DNA from: Bacillus sp. 1780r2a1
GTDB lineage: Bacteria > Bacillota > Bacilli > Bacillales > Bacillaceae_H
Direction of reading: 5' to 3'
NCBI GenBank assembly: GCA_024134725.1
Contig: CP099863.1
Coordinates: forward strand, 3,221,258 to 3,285,257
DNA: 64,000 bases
The position numbers were made by a program, and so were the translations under genes. The notes under the pieces are model-generated. The model made no database searches, was not told the origin of the DNA, and saw only the letters and a program-made list of their open reading frames with translations. Position 1 is the stretch's first letter; every line of letters begins with the position of its first letter. Of this stretch, positions 8,244 to 18,279 are shown in pieces.

Positions 8244-9452
8244 ATGCAAGCTGTAGGAATTATAGTTGAATACAATCCTTTTCATAATGGCCATTACTAT
8301 CATTTGCAAAAAGCAAAAGAGCAAACAAATGCTGATTGCGTCATCGCAGTGATGAGCGGTCACTTTTTACAGCGGGGTGAACCTGCTCTCGTATCAAAGT
8401 GGGCTCGTACGAAAATGGCTTTAAAAGCAGGTGCCGACCTTGTCATTGAACTACCTTATGCATTCTCCACTCAGCAAGCTGATACATTCGCAAACGGTGC
8501 TATAGCCATATTAGAACACCTTAAAGCTTCGTATGTATGCTTTGGCAGCGAACATGGAAACACGCAGTCTTTTCTTGAATTTAGCAAACTGTTAAGAGAG
8601 CATGAACATTCTATAGCAGAGCATACAAAAAACTACTTAAAGGATGGAAATAGCTATCCAAAAGCGCTTTCCCTTGCTATGAACAATATTACTAATGAAC
8701 AAATTGGGCTAAATATGGACCAACCAAATAACATTTTAGGGGTAAGCTATGTAAAAGCTATTGAAAAACAGCATGCATCTATTAAACCACATACGATTAC
8801 TCGAATTCAATCCCATTATCACGATAAAACGCTTTCTGAGACAGAAATTACAAGCGCAACAAGTATTCGTCATGCTTTATTCCAGGATATCATTGATGTT
8901 AAAGACTTATCACGCCATATGCCTACTCATGTTATTCAAGAGTTAAAAGATTATCAAACAAGAACTGGCTTTTTACATAACTGGGAGCTCTATTTTGCAT
9001 TTTTAAAGTATCAGCTCATGACCCATTCACCTAAGTCTCTTCAATCCATCTACGAAATTGAAGAAGGCATTGAACATCGCTTATTAAACGCTATAAAAGA
9101 TTCGCTATCCTTTGAAGATTTTCTAAGCAAAGTAAAGACCAAGCGCTATACTCGTACACGCCTTCAGCGGATGTGTGTTCATATTTTAACCAACACCCAA
9201 AAAAGCGACATGAACAAATCACCTTTAATCAATTACCTTCGATTGCTTGGTATGTCTCAAACGGGTAGACAATATATAAAGCACGTAAAAAAAGACATGT
9301 CTGTTCCTATTGTATCCACTGTGTCTCAATGTAAACACACAGACTTATTACTGGATATAAAAGCGACGAACATTTATAGTTCGCCTTTAAAAGAGCCCAT
9401 ACGCTCCCAATTTTTAAAACAGGAGTATACGCAGCCGCCTATCATGATTTAA
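8244..9452 (+). CDS. tmcAL: tRNA(Met) cytidine acetate ligase TmcAL (YlbM)
   Basis: A 402-residue nucleotidyltransferase-like protein with the HIGH-type motif HNGH at residues 14-17 (EYNPFHNGHYYHL) and a GHFLQRGEPALVSKWARTKMAL segment. TmcAL uses acetate and ATP to make N4-acetylcytidine at the wobble base of elongator tRNA-Met. Length and sequence fit the family throughout. It is one of few plus-strand genes here, divergent from ylbN, with a GGAG site before the ATG. Confidence 0.92.
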   Translation: MQAVGIIVEYNPFHNGHYYHLQKAKEQTNADCVIAVMSGHFLQRGEPALVSKWARTKMALKAGADLVIELPYAFSTQQADTFANGAIAILEHLKASYVCFGSEHGNTQSFLEFSKLLREHEHSIAEHTKNYLKDGNSYPKALSLAMNNITNEQIGLNMDQPNNILGVSYVKAIEKQHASIKPHTITRIQSHYHDKTLSETEITSATSIRHALFQDIIDVKDLSRHMPTHVIQELKDYQTRTGFLHNWELYFAFLKYQLMTHSPKSLQSIYEIEEGIEHRLLNAIKDSLSFEDFLSKVKTKRYTRTRLQRMCVHILTNTQKSDMNKSPLINYLRLLGMSQTGRQYIKHVKKDMSVPIVSTVSQCKHTDLLLDIKATNIYSSPLKEPIRSQFLKQEYTQPPIMI

Positions 9453-9493
9453 AAAAAGCGAAGTGAGTTAGTATCGACTCACTTCGCTTTTTT
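9452..9493. terminator. Bidirectional terminator between tmcAL and ylbL
   Basis: A 17-bp inverted repeat (AAAAAAGCGAAGTGAGT and its complement) with an 8-nt loop. It starts at the tmcAL stop and overlaps the last codons of ylbL. The A and T ends serve both convergent genes. Confidence 0.88.
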
Positions 9494-10510
9494 AGCTTTA
9501 TCTAACTTTTCTAGGTATTCGACCGCATCATTAAATGTATCAACCGGAACAATTTTCATATCAGTTTCAATTTTTTCTCCCGCTTGTAGCGCTTCCTTAT
9601 AGTTCGAATTAGGGGCTCCTTGCTGGTTAGGAGCAAAGAAAACTTCGGCTCCTTCTTTATCCGCAGCCACAATCTTTTGAGAGATTCCTCCAATAGGACC
9701 TACAATACCTTTATCGTTGATTGTTCCTGTGCCTGCAATCTTATGCCCTTTTGTCATATCTTCTTTTGTAAGTTGATTATAAATTTCAAGTGAAAACATA
9801 AGACCAGCAGAAGGGCCACCAATCTTTTCAGTATCAATTTCTACGTCTGGTTCTACGTCCACTTCTCGACTGGTTTCTAAAGAGATGCCTAACCCAAAGC
9901 GTGTTTGATCGTCTGGAAATGGGGATAGAGGAAGTTCTACTACTTGTTCTTCTTTATTTCGTAGGATAGTTACAGCGACCTTATCACCTTTTTTCTTCTT
10001 CGCTACGTATTCAATTAGTTGCTCTGCTGTCTCAATATTTTGACCATCTACCTCTTTCACGATATCGCCAACCTTAAGCTTGCCATAGGCCGGCATATCA
10101 GGTACTACTGTAACAATGTAAACACCTTTATTTTCAAACTTAATTTCTTTATTTGCTGCATTGTATGCAACAATAACCGCTGCATCTTTGGACGTATCCA
10201 TCATATGTAATTGCCTTACCGTATAATCGCTATCACTCTCTCCTTGCTGCAAAATGTCTTCTTCAGGATACAAGTGATGAAAATCTTGAATATGAGCCAT
10301 AGCATATGATAAAGGCGTTGCTCTTCCCATCCGAACTGTGGTTAACATAAACGTTCCCTGCTCTTCATACCCCCCTTGCACATTAATAATAGGCTTTAGC
10401 TCCTGTGCTATGCCAGGCTTTGTAATATAATAAGGCAAGGGGTAAAAAAATAACATAGCAACTGTTACTACTAATGCTATGTAAGATAAAATTCTAACTC
10501 TCTTCTTCAC
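9479..10510 (-). CDS. ylbL: PDZ and Lon-type protease YlbL
   Basis: A 343-residue membrane-anchored serine protease. It has one N-terminal transmembrane helix (about residues 8-25), a PDZ domain (about 115-180) and a C-terminal Lon-like S16 domain. The catalytic pair is Ser234 (GGPSAG) and Lys279 (GGISQK). In B. subtilis YlbL, with the same numbering, the protease clears the SOS checkpoint inhibitor YneA. I place the start at the GTG at 10510, with GGAG 10 bases upstream. This gives the family length and a 17-base overlap with ylbK. A longer in-frame extension into ylbK lacks a ribosome site. Confidence 0.92.
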   Translation of the reverse strand: MKKRVRILSYIALVVTVAMLFFYPLPYYITKPGIAQELKPIINVQGGYEEQGTFMLTTVRMGRATPLSYAMAHIQDFHHLYPEEDILQQGESDSDYTVRQLHMMDTSKDAAVIVAYNAANKEIKFENKGVYIVTVVPDMPAYGKLKVGDIVKEVDGQNIETAEQLIEYVAKKKKGDKVAVTILRNKEEQVVELPLSPFPDDQTRFGLGISLETSREVDVEPDVEIDTEKIGGPSAGLMFSLEIYNQLTKEDMTKGHKIAGTGTINDKGIVGPIGGISQKIVAADKEGAEVFFAPNQQGAPNSNYKEALQAGEKIETDMKIVPVDTFNDAVEYLEKLDKAKKAK

Positions 10511-11297
10511 CTTTACGATTCTCCTTCCACTTTTCGATAGCCTCTTGAATAGACGGTAACTGCTCGATTGCAGCTTGTTCACCAATTTCAATAATTTCTT
10601 TAATATTTGTAAACGCTCGAGAACTAAACCTTTCTACTTTAGGACGAAGCATTACATCAGAAGCAATTGCGCGATTCGTTACAAGCTCGTCTTGAAGAAT
10701 ATCTAGGCTCTGTAAAATAACGTCAAAAATCGATGTGATTTCTGCATTTCTTTTCACATGAGAGACATCGACTGCAAGCACAATATCTGCTCCCATTTCT
10801 CGTACAACGGATACCGGAATACGATCGATAACCCCTCCATCTACTAGCAAGCGTCCATTTACATTCTCCGGTGCAAAGATACCTGGAATAGAGATGCTCG
10901 CTCTTACAGCTTGTGCAACTGATCCCGTTTTAAAAATGACTTTTTCCCCAGCTTTTAAGTCCGTAGCTACAATAGCAACGGGAATATTTAAATCTTCAAT
11001 CTTTTTATTCTTGGTTAGAGCTTTTACCAAAGATTTTATACGATTTCCCGCAATAAACCCCATTTTAGGGATTGTAAAATCTAAATAATATTTCCTTTTA
11101 AAAGTAAGTGCCATTTTATACAGTTGATTCATCTCAGTACCAGATGCATACATAGCCGCAACTAAAGCGCCCATGCTGCTACCCGCCAAATAGTGAATAG
11201 GGATATTGTTTTCCACCAGAACTTTAATAACCCCAAGATGAGCAAATCCTCTTGCTCCTCCTGACCCTAATGCTACTCCAATCGTTGGGCTTTTCAT
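10494..11297 (-). CDS. ylbK: Patatin-like phospholipase family protein YlbK
   Basis: A 267-residue patatin-fold protein with the oxyanion glycine motif GSGGARG (residues 11-17), the nucleophile motif GSSMG (Ser41) and the aspartate of DGGVID (Asp153), which together form the Ser-Asp dyad. It is probably a cytoplasmic or membrane-associated lipid acyl hydrolase; the substrate is unknown. It is translationally coupled to ylbL through overlapping ends, the same arrangement as in B. subtilis. The start at 11297 gives an N-terminus right before the first beta strand. Confidence 0.9.
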   Translation of the reverse strand: MKSPTIGVALGSGGARGFAHLGVIKVLVENNIPIHYLAGSSMGALVAAMYASGTEMNQLYKMALTFKRKYYLDFTIPKMGFIAGNRIKSLVKALTKNKKIEDLNIPVAIVATDLKAGEKVIFKTGSVAQAVRASISIPGIFAPENVNGRLLVDGGVIDRIPVSVVREMGADIVLAVDVSHVKRNAEITSIFDVILQSLDILQDELVTNRAIASDVMLRPKVERFSSRAFTNIKEIIEIGEQAAIEQLPSIQEAIEKWKENRKGEEES

Positions 11298-11530
11298 AGT
11301 TAGGCCCCCTTACTAATCACTCGTTTTATTCAGTATATACGTCTGTCGCTATAAAGTGAAACCTGAGCACATAAATAATCATTTTTATCTTTAGCTTAAC
11401 CAAGAAAGTAGAGAAAGAAAACGTGTTCTAAACGATTAACTAGCATAAATTGGACTAACTAATTCGTATATTGATATATAGGACATGTACCTGCTGTATC
11501 GTATGCTGTTTAAAAGGAGAGGGAATCGAA

Positions 11531-12754
11531 TTGAATAAATCCATGGTAAAAACGATTGTGTTAGGAGGAACTGCTTTAACGCTTACCTTTGCCTTACTCA
11601 CTTATCCAAAAGAAGCACTGGAAGCTTCAGTCCGAGGATTAAATACATGGTGGAAGGTCGTATTTCCTTCATTGTTGCCTTTCTTCATTCTTTCCGAACT
11701 GTTAATAGGATTTGGAGTTGTTCGCTTTATTGGATCAATATTAGAACCTTTAATGCGCCCTTTGTTTCGAGTTCCAGGAGTCGGAGGGTTTGCGTTAGCA
11801 ATGGGAATGGGTTCTGGATTCCCTTCTGGAGCAAAAATTACCGCTCGATTACGACAAGAAGAGCAGCTATCAAAAACAGAAGCTGAGCGCCTTGTTTCTT
11901 TTACCAACTCCTCAAACCCTATTTTTATCTTCGGGGCGGTTGCGGTTGGCTTTTTTAGCAACGCAGCGGTAGGAGTAATCCTTGCTTTTGCACACTATCT
12001 CGGAAACATTTTAGTAGGACTTGTTATGCGATTTTACGGAAAAAAGACGGATACAACATACTCTGCTTCAGCGCAGCGTCCGTCCCTTATCCAAGCTTTC
12101 AAAGAAATGCACCAAGCCCGCATAAAAGATCAAAGGCCCATCGGTAAGCTTTTAGGTGATGCTGTTTTATCGTCAGTTCAATCTTTATTGATGATTGGTG
12201 GATTTATTATTTTATTTTCTGTTTTAAACAAGCTGCTGTTCGTCATGAACATTACAACGTTTATAAGCAGTGGCCTTTCATATTTATTTAGTTTACTGCA
12301 ACTTTCAACGGCACTAAGTCTTCCTTTTATATCAGGACTTTTTGAAATCACAATGGGCAGTCAATTAACTAGCCAAACAGCAGAATCTACCCTATTGCAA
12401 CAGGTTATTGTTGTTAGTTTCATCCTGGGCTTTAGTGGTTTTTCTGTTCATGCTCAAGTTGCGAGTATTCTTGCTGATACAGATATTCGATTTTTTCCCT
12501 TTTTTTGTGCACGCCTGATGCACGGACTATTTGCTAGTATCCTTGCTATCCTAGCATGGAAACCTTTTGAGCAAAATATTTTATCTCAGGCTCAGTGGTC
12601 TCCACATGCTTTGCCTACTTTTTTACAGGACGGCACAACCAGCTGGAGTCAAGCTTACTTTGAATTTTGCACTCTATATGGACCAACGTTTACGATTTTA
12701 TTATTATTTACTTATTCTTTGTTATATATGAAGCGTAACTTTCCACTAAAATAA
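11531..12754 (+). CDS. ylbJ: Sporulation integral membrane protein YlbJ
   Basis: A 407-residue protein with about eight to ten hydrophobic helices and two nucleoside-transporter-like gate segments (a SGFPSGAKITA region and a SGFSVHAQVAS region). YlbJ belongs to the sigma-E regulon and is needed for sporulation; the transported molecule is unknown. The likely start is the TTG at 11531, since GGAGAGGG lies just upstream. This gives the family length of about 408; the frame further upstream adds an unconvincing Cys-rich tail. It is transcribed divergently from ylbK. Confidence 0.88.
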   Translation: MNKSMVKTIVLGGTALTLTFALLTYPKEALEASVRGLNTWWKVVFPSLLPFFILSELLIGFGVVRFIGSILEPLMRPLFRVPGVGGFALAMGMGSGFPSGAKITARLRQEEQLSKTEAERLVSFTNSSNPIFIFGAVAVGFFSNAAVGVILAFAHYLGNILVGLVMRFYGKKTDTTYSASAQRPSLIQAFKEMHQARIKDQRPIGKLLGDAVLSSVQSLLMIGGFIILFSVLNKLLFVMNITTFISSGLSYLFSLLQLSTALSLPFISGLFEITMGSQLTSQTAESTLLQQVIVVSFILGFSGFSVHAQVASILADTDIRFFPFFCARLMHGLFASILAILAWKPFEQNILSQAQWSPHALPTFLQDGTTSWSQAYFEFCTLYGPTFTILLLFTYSLLYMKRNFPLK

Positions 12755-12762
12755 ACGACAAA

Positions 12763-12822
12763 AACGCCATCCATTCCTATAGCAAGCTAAAATAAACGTT
12801 TGCGTAAGGATGTAATGGCGTT
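12763..12822. terminator. Bidirectional terminator between ylbJ and coaD
   Basis: AACGCCAT pairs with ATGGCGTT, and inner complementary segments (CCTA / TAAGG) extend the stem across a long loop. It sits between the convergent stops of ylbJ and coaD. Confidence 0.65.
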
Positions 12823-12825
12823 CTA

Positions 12826-13910
<1,085 letters not shown>

Positions 13911-14057
13911 GTCTATCACTACCTTACTTTTACTTGCTTATTCTTCATTATCCTAACACAAAATTAACTATAAAAACTAGCGGAAATAAACTTTTTCCAT
14001 TTTTATGGCATAAAGTGACGTCAACAACGAAAAGAATAGAAGTTTCACTCTGATTAT

Positions 14058-14086
14058 GTATAAAACAAGAATTAGAGGACATACTA
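14058..14086 (+). promoter_or_regulatory. Sigma-G/sigma-F type promoter for csfG
   Basis: A GTATA -35 box (14058-14062) and a CATACTA -10 box (14080-14086) are separated by 17 bases. They match the forespore consensus GNATR / CATNNTA exactly. The start point would be near 14093, at the foot of the first hairpin of the RNA. Confidence 0.75.
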
Positions 14087-14092
14087 CTTACC

Positions 14093-14246
14093 AACAACAT
14101 CATCGAACCGATGTTGTTGCCAACCGCGGAGAAGACTTACGTTTCCCCATAAGTTCTTCCTCCGGTTTCTCCTCTCCCTTTTATTTTCTCACTCGAAGGG
14201 TGCATGAAAATAACCCTATGACCCTAGTGGTTATGGGGGTTTTTTT
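14093..14246 (+). ncRNA. csfG: CsfG-type forespore small RNA
   Basis: This intergenic stretch has no credible reading frame but shows an ordered RNA layout on the plus strand. A perfect 10-bp hairpin comes first (14092-14101 with 14110-14119). An imperfect hairpin of about 14 bp follows (14124-14165), then a pyrimidine-rich single-stranded run (14166-14190). The end is an intrinsic terminator (14212-14223 with 14229-14241) followed by seven T residues. A forespore promoter lies directly upstream. The position before rsmD/ylbH matches CsfG, a small RNA conserved in endospore formers that was earlier annotated as a ylbH leader. Its target is unknown. The name rests on synteny, promoter type and shape. 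Confidence 0.75.
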
Positions 14247-14306
14247 AGTTTAAAAGCAGCTTATTGTTCACTTTTATAGACATGGTTGCCTAAACATAAA
14301 AAAATA

Positions 14307-14325
14307 CCGTGGGCAGATACCACGG
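14307..14325 (-). terminator. ldh terminator
   Basis: CCGTGG pairs with CCACGG around a 7-nt loop and is followed on the minus strand by a run of T residues. It lies 14 bases past the ldh stop. Confidence 0.85.
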
Positions 14326-14338
14326 CAATATTTTCATC

Positions 14339-15268
14339 TTATTTAACACGAATTTCTCTCAGTATATCGGCCGACTTGTTGAATAATTCTTGTTCATTAT
14401 CATTCAATTTTAACTCAATCACTTCTTTTACACCTTCACGGGTAACGACAGCTGGAACACTCATATAGATATCCTCTTGACCATATTCCCCATTGAGTAA
14501 ACAAGACACCGGTAATATCGAGTGCTCATTATTCAGAATAGCTTTTGTAATTCTTGTTAAGCACATGCCAATTCCAAAGTTTGTAACCCCTTTGCGGTTA
14601 ATAATCTCATAAGCAGCATCTCGAACTGACCCAAAGATTTTAGTGAGATTTTCTTTATCTTTCTCGTTGTTTCTTCTTTCAAGTAAGTTGTCAAATGATT
14701 CAACTCCAACGGATGCTTGACTAAATACGGGTAGTTCACTGTCACCATGTTCTCCCACAATAACAGCATGTACATTGTGAGGATCCACTTCAAAGTATTC
14801 TCCTAAAAGAACTCTGAAGCGAGCTGAATCTAACGTAGTTCCTGAACCGATAACTCGGCTTGCTGGAAGCCCGCTTTCTTTATATGCAACATAACTCAAT
14901 ACATCTACCGGATTAGAAGCAAGCACAATAATCCCATCAAACCCACTCTTTTTAATATTTTGAATAATGGATTGCATAATACGAGTGTTACGTTCTACTA
15001 ATTGAAGTCTTGTTTCACCTGGCTTCTGATTAGCTCCTGCTGTAATTACAACAATACGAGCATCTTTGCAATCTGAGTAATCTCCTGCGTATACTCTCAT
15101 ATTTGTACTAGCAAAAGCCATACCATGAACCAAGTCCATTGCTTCACCTTCTGCCTTTTCTTTATTAGCATCAATTAATACAAGTTCTGTAACAAAGCCT
15201 TGATTGACTAAGCTATAAGCATAAGCTGTACCAACTGAACCACAACCAACTAAAACAATTTTCCTCAT
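14339..15268 (-). CDS. ldh: L-lactate dehydrogenase
   Basis: A 309-residue NAD-dependent dehydrogenase with the Rossmann motif GCGSVG (residues 8-13), the substrate-loop arginine region (KPGETRLQL) and the active-site histidine in GEHGDSE. It interconverts pyruvate and L-lactate, regenerating NAD+ during fermentation. It starts 13 bases after lctP in an lctP-ldh operon, the reverse of the ldh-lctP order in B. subtilis. Malate dehydrogenase is unlikely because of the loop sequence ([10 protein letters not shown]). No clear Rex operator was found upstream. Confidence 0.93.
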   Translation of the reverse strand: MRKIVLVGCGSVGTAYAYSLVNQGFVTELVLIDANKEKAEGEAMDLVHGMAFASTNMRVYAGDYSDCKDARIVVITAGANQKPGETRLQLVERNTRIMQSIIQNIKKSGFDGIIVLASNPVDVLSYVAYKESGLPASRVIGSGTTLDSARFRVLLGEYFEVDPHNVHAVIVGEHGDSELPVFSQASVGVESFDNLLERRNNEKDKENLTKIFGSVRDAAYEIINRKGVTNFGIGMCLTRITKAILNNEHSILPVSCLLNGEYGQEDIYMSVPAVVTREGVKEVIELKLNDNEQELFNKSADILREIRVK

Positions 15269-15281
15269 GCTCTCACCATCC

Positions 15282-16811
15282 TTAATAAATAATCAAGTTT
15301 ATAATTCCCACAAAAGCAAGGAATATCAAACTTATTTTAATAGTATATTTGAATATTTCACTTTCACGACCTACCAGGCCAACTGCAGCGGCTGCTACCG
15401 CTATAGATTGAGGGCTTAACATTTTTGCCATATCCCCTCCAACAATATTACTCGCTACCATACCAGCAGGGCTTAAACCGACTTGCTCTGCTGTAATAAC
15501 TTGTAGTGGTGCAAAGAGTGATCCGCTATTAACAACTGATCCTGTTAAAAATACACCTATCCATCCTAATACCGGACTAAATAGCGGAAATAAACCACCG
15601 GTAGAAGCAAAAGCAAGTCCTAATGTAGAACTCATTCCTGAATAGTTACAAATGTAAGCAAATGCTAGAACTGCACAGATGGTAGCAATTGGAATAACTA
15701 GTTCTTTAACCGTTTCTTTTAGAGCCTGCTTTATAATTGAACGTTTAACTTTAAATATAAGGATTGTAAGGAGGGAAGCATAAACAATTGCACTTGTTGT
15801 TGATGATAACAAATCAAGAGTAAACACCGCTCCAAACGGTGTAACATCTGATACAACTGGTGGAACTTTATTAATTAAGCCATTGAGGGTTGGAATAGGA
15901 AAATTCATAATTAGGCTTTCAAATTTTAACTTAGAAAATACAATTACAAGTAAGGTTAAGAAGATAAATGGGCTCCAAGCTCTAATAAGCGTTCCAACAC
16001 TTTCCTGTTGTTTTGGCCTTAAATATATATACAGAACAATCAGCGTAATAGAAGCAGATAAAATGTCAACTAACGGTGCTCCAATAGTGTTAAGTGTCGC
16101 CCATAGGACTGCTGTAAATGTGACAGCAGCCACTAAAATTGTCTTAAATGTTTCCTTAATACCTCTTATACCATCAACTAAAAACACAAGCAGAAAAGGT
16201 AGAACAAACGTAACAAAGGGAATAATATAAGTTGTTCTCATCGCAACATCTAAGGGATCAAGCCCAGTAAGCTGAGCAGGGGTTGTAACTGGAATACCCA
16301 TAGCACCGAACGAACCACCAGCAATATTAGCAACTAAACAAATACCAGCAGCTTTAACGGGATCAAAACCTAAACCAACTAAAATGATAGCAGTAATGGC
16401 AACTGGTGCTCCAAATCCTGCTGCCCCTTCTAAGAAAGCACCAAAACAATAAGCAACGATAATTACTTGAATGCGTTTATCCGGAGACATGGAAGTAATA
16501 CTCTTTTTAATAATGTCAAATTTACCTGTTTTAACAGTCAATTTATAAAGAAAGATTGCAGCCAGCACAATAGAAGCAACTGGATATAAACCTGCTAGCA
16601 CCCCATAAATACCCGTCCATACTGTTTTTGAAATAGGCATTCCGTAAAAAACAATCGCTATAAGTCCGGCAATAATTGCACTAATTAAACCAGCAATGTG
16701 TCCTTTAATTTTCAAAACAGTTAATAAAATGATGAACAACAAAATAGGTATAGTTGCAACTAAGGCAGATAACCAAATGTTATTAAACGGATCATAAACT
16801 TGATTCCACAT
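15282..16811 (-). CDS. lctP: L-lactate permease
   Basis: A 509-residue protein with about 12-14 membrane helices. It carries LctP/LldP family segments such as [17 protein letters not shown] and the C-terminal [20 protein letters not shown] region, followed by [17 protein letters not shown]. It moves lactate with protons across the cytoplasmic membrane. The ATG at 16811 follows AGAGG; an upstream TTG in the same frame lies inside that site. With ldh it forms a two-gene lactate operon. Confidence 0.93.
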   Translation of the reverse strand: MWNQVYDPFNNIWLSALVATIPILLFIILLTVLKIKGHIAGLISAIIAGLIAIVFYGMPISKTVWTGIYGVLAGLYPVASIVLAAIFLYKLTVKTGKFDIIKKSITSMSPDKRIQVIIVAYCFGAFLEGAAGFGAPVAITAIILVGLGFDPVKAAGICLVANIAGGSFGAMGIPVTTPAQLTGLDPLDVAMRTTYIIPFVTFVLPFLLVFLVDGIRGIKETFKTILVAAVTFTAVLWATLNTIGAPLVDILSASITLIVLYIYLRPKQQESVGTLIRAWSPFIFLTLLVIVFSKLKFESLIMNFPIPTLNGLINKVPPVVSDVTPFGAVFTLDLLSSTTSAIVYASLLTILIFKVKRSIIKQALKETVKELVIPIATICAVLAFAYICNYSGMSSTLGLAFASTGGLFPLFSPVLGWIGVFLTGSVVNSGSLFAPLQVITAEQVGLSPAGMVASNIVGGDMAKMLSPQSIAVAAAAVGLVGRESEIFKYTIKISLIFLAFVGIINLIIY

Positions 16812-17181
16812 AAGCAATACCTCTTTTCCATTTATTTACACATAATTTTAGGTTCGACAGCTAACCACTCGATACAATTATATTGTCCTAAAAGTGAAGA
16901 CTTTTATGTGTGAGATAAAAAATATACAGGAAAAGAAAACGATAACTCACGTTAAAATGACTATTTTATACAAGCCAAGCTCTACTTCTAATACAATAGG
17001 TGTGCAAGTAATAGTATGTCTTATATTACTCACCGCTCTTTATCTTTCTATATTTTTCGACGTCTCATTCTCTTAGGAAGGATATTACTATAAGGTAGAG
17101 ACAAGGGATTTTTCTATTTACTCTCAAAAAATTCAATGTTACATTAAACTTGACTGTAAATAAAACTAAAGGAGATTAAGG
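16812..17181. other. 370-base divergent intergenic region, lctP promoter side
   Basis: No gene is supported here. On the minus strand a TATAAT box occurs at 16877-16882, but its -35 partner is poor, so the lctP promoter is only suggested. A 60-codon plus-strand frame at 16894-17076 lacks a ribosome site and was rejected. A GGAGATTAAGG site at the right end belongs to the next gene. Confidence 0.5.
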
Positions 17182-17571
17182 ATGATTCAACGTTTTATTG
17201 AGCTTGGACAAGGTTACTCAGATATCTATGAACTATTCGAAATTGCAAAGCACAATACGCATCGCCTACAGCACTTAATCATGTTGCGCACCGTGATTGA
17301 CAATCAGCCAAAAGCATCGTTCATTGTTGCACTGAATCCAACAACTGAAGGAAATTTCCAACCCCTTTACGTATGTCGAGAAGGAATTAGCCTATCAGAA
17401 ACTAAAGCAAGTAAACGCGTCGAGCTGTTTGAACAATTAGCTAATTCCTTAGATAAAAGCATAATCGTATTAGATGTTAAACCTTCCACAATGTTTTCAG
17501 AAACAGAGCTTTATTACCAACATTTAATTGGCATTTTGCGTATGAACAGGTATATTTTACCTTTGCAATAG
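17182..17571 (+). CDS. Conserved small protein of unknown function next to ylbG
   Basis: A 129-residue protein with no signal peptide or membrane segment. It begins MIQRFIELGQGYSDIYEL and has alternating strand and helix character, with a central FIVALNPTTEGNF stretch. It looks like a small alpha/beta cytoplasmic protein. I recall relatives near ylbG in other bacilli, some loosely annotated as methylthioribose kinase. It is far too short for that enzyme and shows no kinase motif. A GGAGATTAAGG ribosome site makes the start clear. It converges on ylbG across a strong terminator. Confidence 0.75.
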   Translation: MIQRFIELGQGYSDIYELFEIAKHNTHRLQHLIMLRTVIDNQPKASFIVALNPTTEGNFQPLYVCREGISLSETKASKRVELFEQLANSLDKSIIVLDVKPSTMFSETELYYQHLIGILRMNRYILPLQ

Positions 17572-17582
17572 ACATACATAAA

Positions 17583-17613
17583 AAAAGGAATGTTTCAAAG
17601 AAACATTCCTTTT
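17583..17613. terminator. Bidirectional terminator between the 129-residue protein gene and ylbG
   Basis: A 14-bp perfect stem (AAAAGGAATGTTTC and complement) with a 3-nt loop, placed between the two convergent stop codons. T runs occur on both sides. Confidence 0.88.
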
Positions 17614-17615
17614 AA

Positions 17616-17891
17616 TTATATGCCAATCTTGTAGTCGTACTCTTTTGCTTTATCAGGCTTTGAATTTTCAAATTCAGTTTTTAATTCTGGTCGATAAGAA
17701 AGCAATACTTTTTTCACAAAAGGCAACGATTGAATACGCTCCATTGTCTTTTCAATTCCGTCCTGATTGCAATACAACACAACGTATTTTAGTTCTCTTG
17801 AAACATACTGTACATTTCCATACTTACGAAGTGCTTTGGCTTGCTTTACAGAGTGTACATATGCAATAAGTCCTTGACGATTAACAAACAT
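17616..17891 (-). CDS. ylbG: UPF0298 family protein YlbG
   Basis: A 91-residue protein starting [25 protein letters not shown], with a small ferredoxin-like alpha/beta pattern (LKYVVLYC, then [11 protein letters not shown]). This is the YlbG/UPF0298 family, cytoplasmic and of unknown function. The ATG at 17891 follows AAAAGGGGAAG. A longer frame reaching 17972 would overlap the start of the divergent gene at 17956 and lacks a ribosome site. In B. subtilis ylbG lies between ylbF and ylbH; here other genes separate it from both. Confidence 0.9.
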   Translation of the reverse strand: MFVNRQGLIAYVHSVKQAKALRKYGNVQYVSRELKYVVLYCNQDGIEKTMERIQSLPFVKKVLLSYRPELKTEFENSKPDKAKEYDYKIGI

Positions 17892-17955
17892 AATAGCTTC
17901 CCCTTTTACATAGGTTAAAATAGTTTTATATGAAACTGAAGTAGGTGAGTTATGT

Positions 17956-18276
17956 ATGACGTTAGATGACATTTGGTCTTCCTTTTTTTCTCATTTTACT
18001 AGGAATAAATTAATTGAACAAGTAGAAAAAAAAGAAATTACGCATGTTCCGTTCCTTTACATTACCTCAAGCAAAGGTGATTTACATCAAATTGAAGAGT
18101 GGATTCGTATAGCATCTGAGGCCGCTACCACAAATGCAAAAGTAACGTGGCAAACGGAGTTTGTTCGCCACGCCACTTCAACATATGTCTACCGCCACCG
18201 CTTCTTTGTCCCTCAAAGAAAATCATTCTGTTGTGGAAACGTGTGCGGTACAGATTGTACGAGACTGCGATTGTAA
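17956..18276 (+). CDS. Small unknown protein with a C-terminal cysteine cluster
   Basis: I do not recognise this 106-residue protein. It starts after a GTAGGTGAG ribosome site 64 bases from the ylbG start. It has a helical, charged N-terminal third ([20 protein letters not shown]), a central helix ([12 protein letters not shown]) and a basic tail ending in [15 protein letters not shown], with four cysteines in ten residues. That cluster could hold a metal or an iron-sulfur centre. Its stop lies 3 bases from the ylbF stop, and YlbF also ends in a cysteine-rich tail. No signal peptide or membrane helix is seen. Confidence 0.65.
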   Translation: MTLDDIWSSFFSHFTRNKLIEQVEKKEITHVPFLYITSSKGDLHQIEEWIRIASEAATTNAKVTWQTEFVRHATSTYVYRHRFFVPQRKSFCCGNVCGTDCTRLRL

Positions 18277-18279
18277 GGC

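Noticed and set aside
10511-10591. N-terminal extension of ylbL inside ylbK
   Set aside because: Would overlap ylbK by almost 100 bases without a ribosome site; the GTG at 10510 gives the family length and catalytic numbering.
13920-14250. Minus-strand structured leader of rsmD (the older ylbH leader view)
   Set aside because: The inverted repeats fold on either strand, but the promoter boxes and the terminator with its T run are correct only on the plus strand. A small RNA read away from rsmD explains more.
14056-14253. Plus-strand 65-codon frame across csfG
   Set aside because: No ribosome site, and it runs through hairpins and a terminator; RNA structure explains the region.
16894-17076. 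60-codon plus-strand frame upstream of the 129-residue protein gene
   Set aside because: No ribosome site and an ordinary AT-rich promoter region; no conserved pattern.
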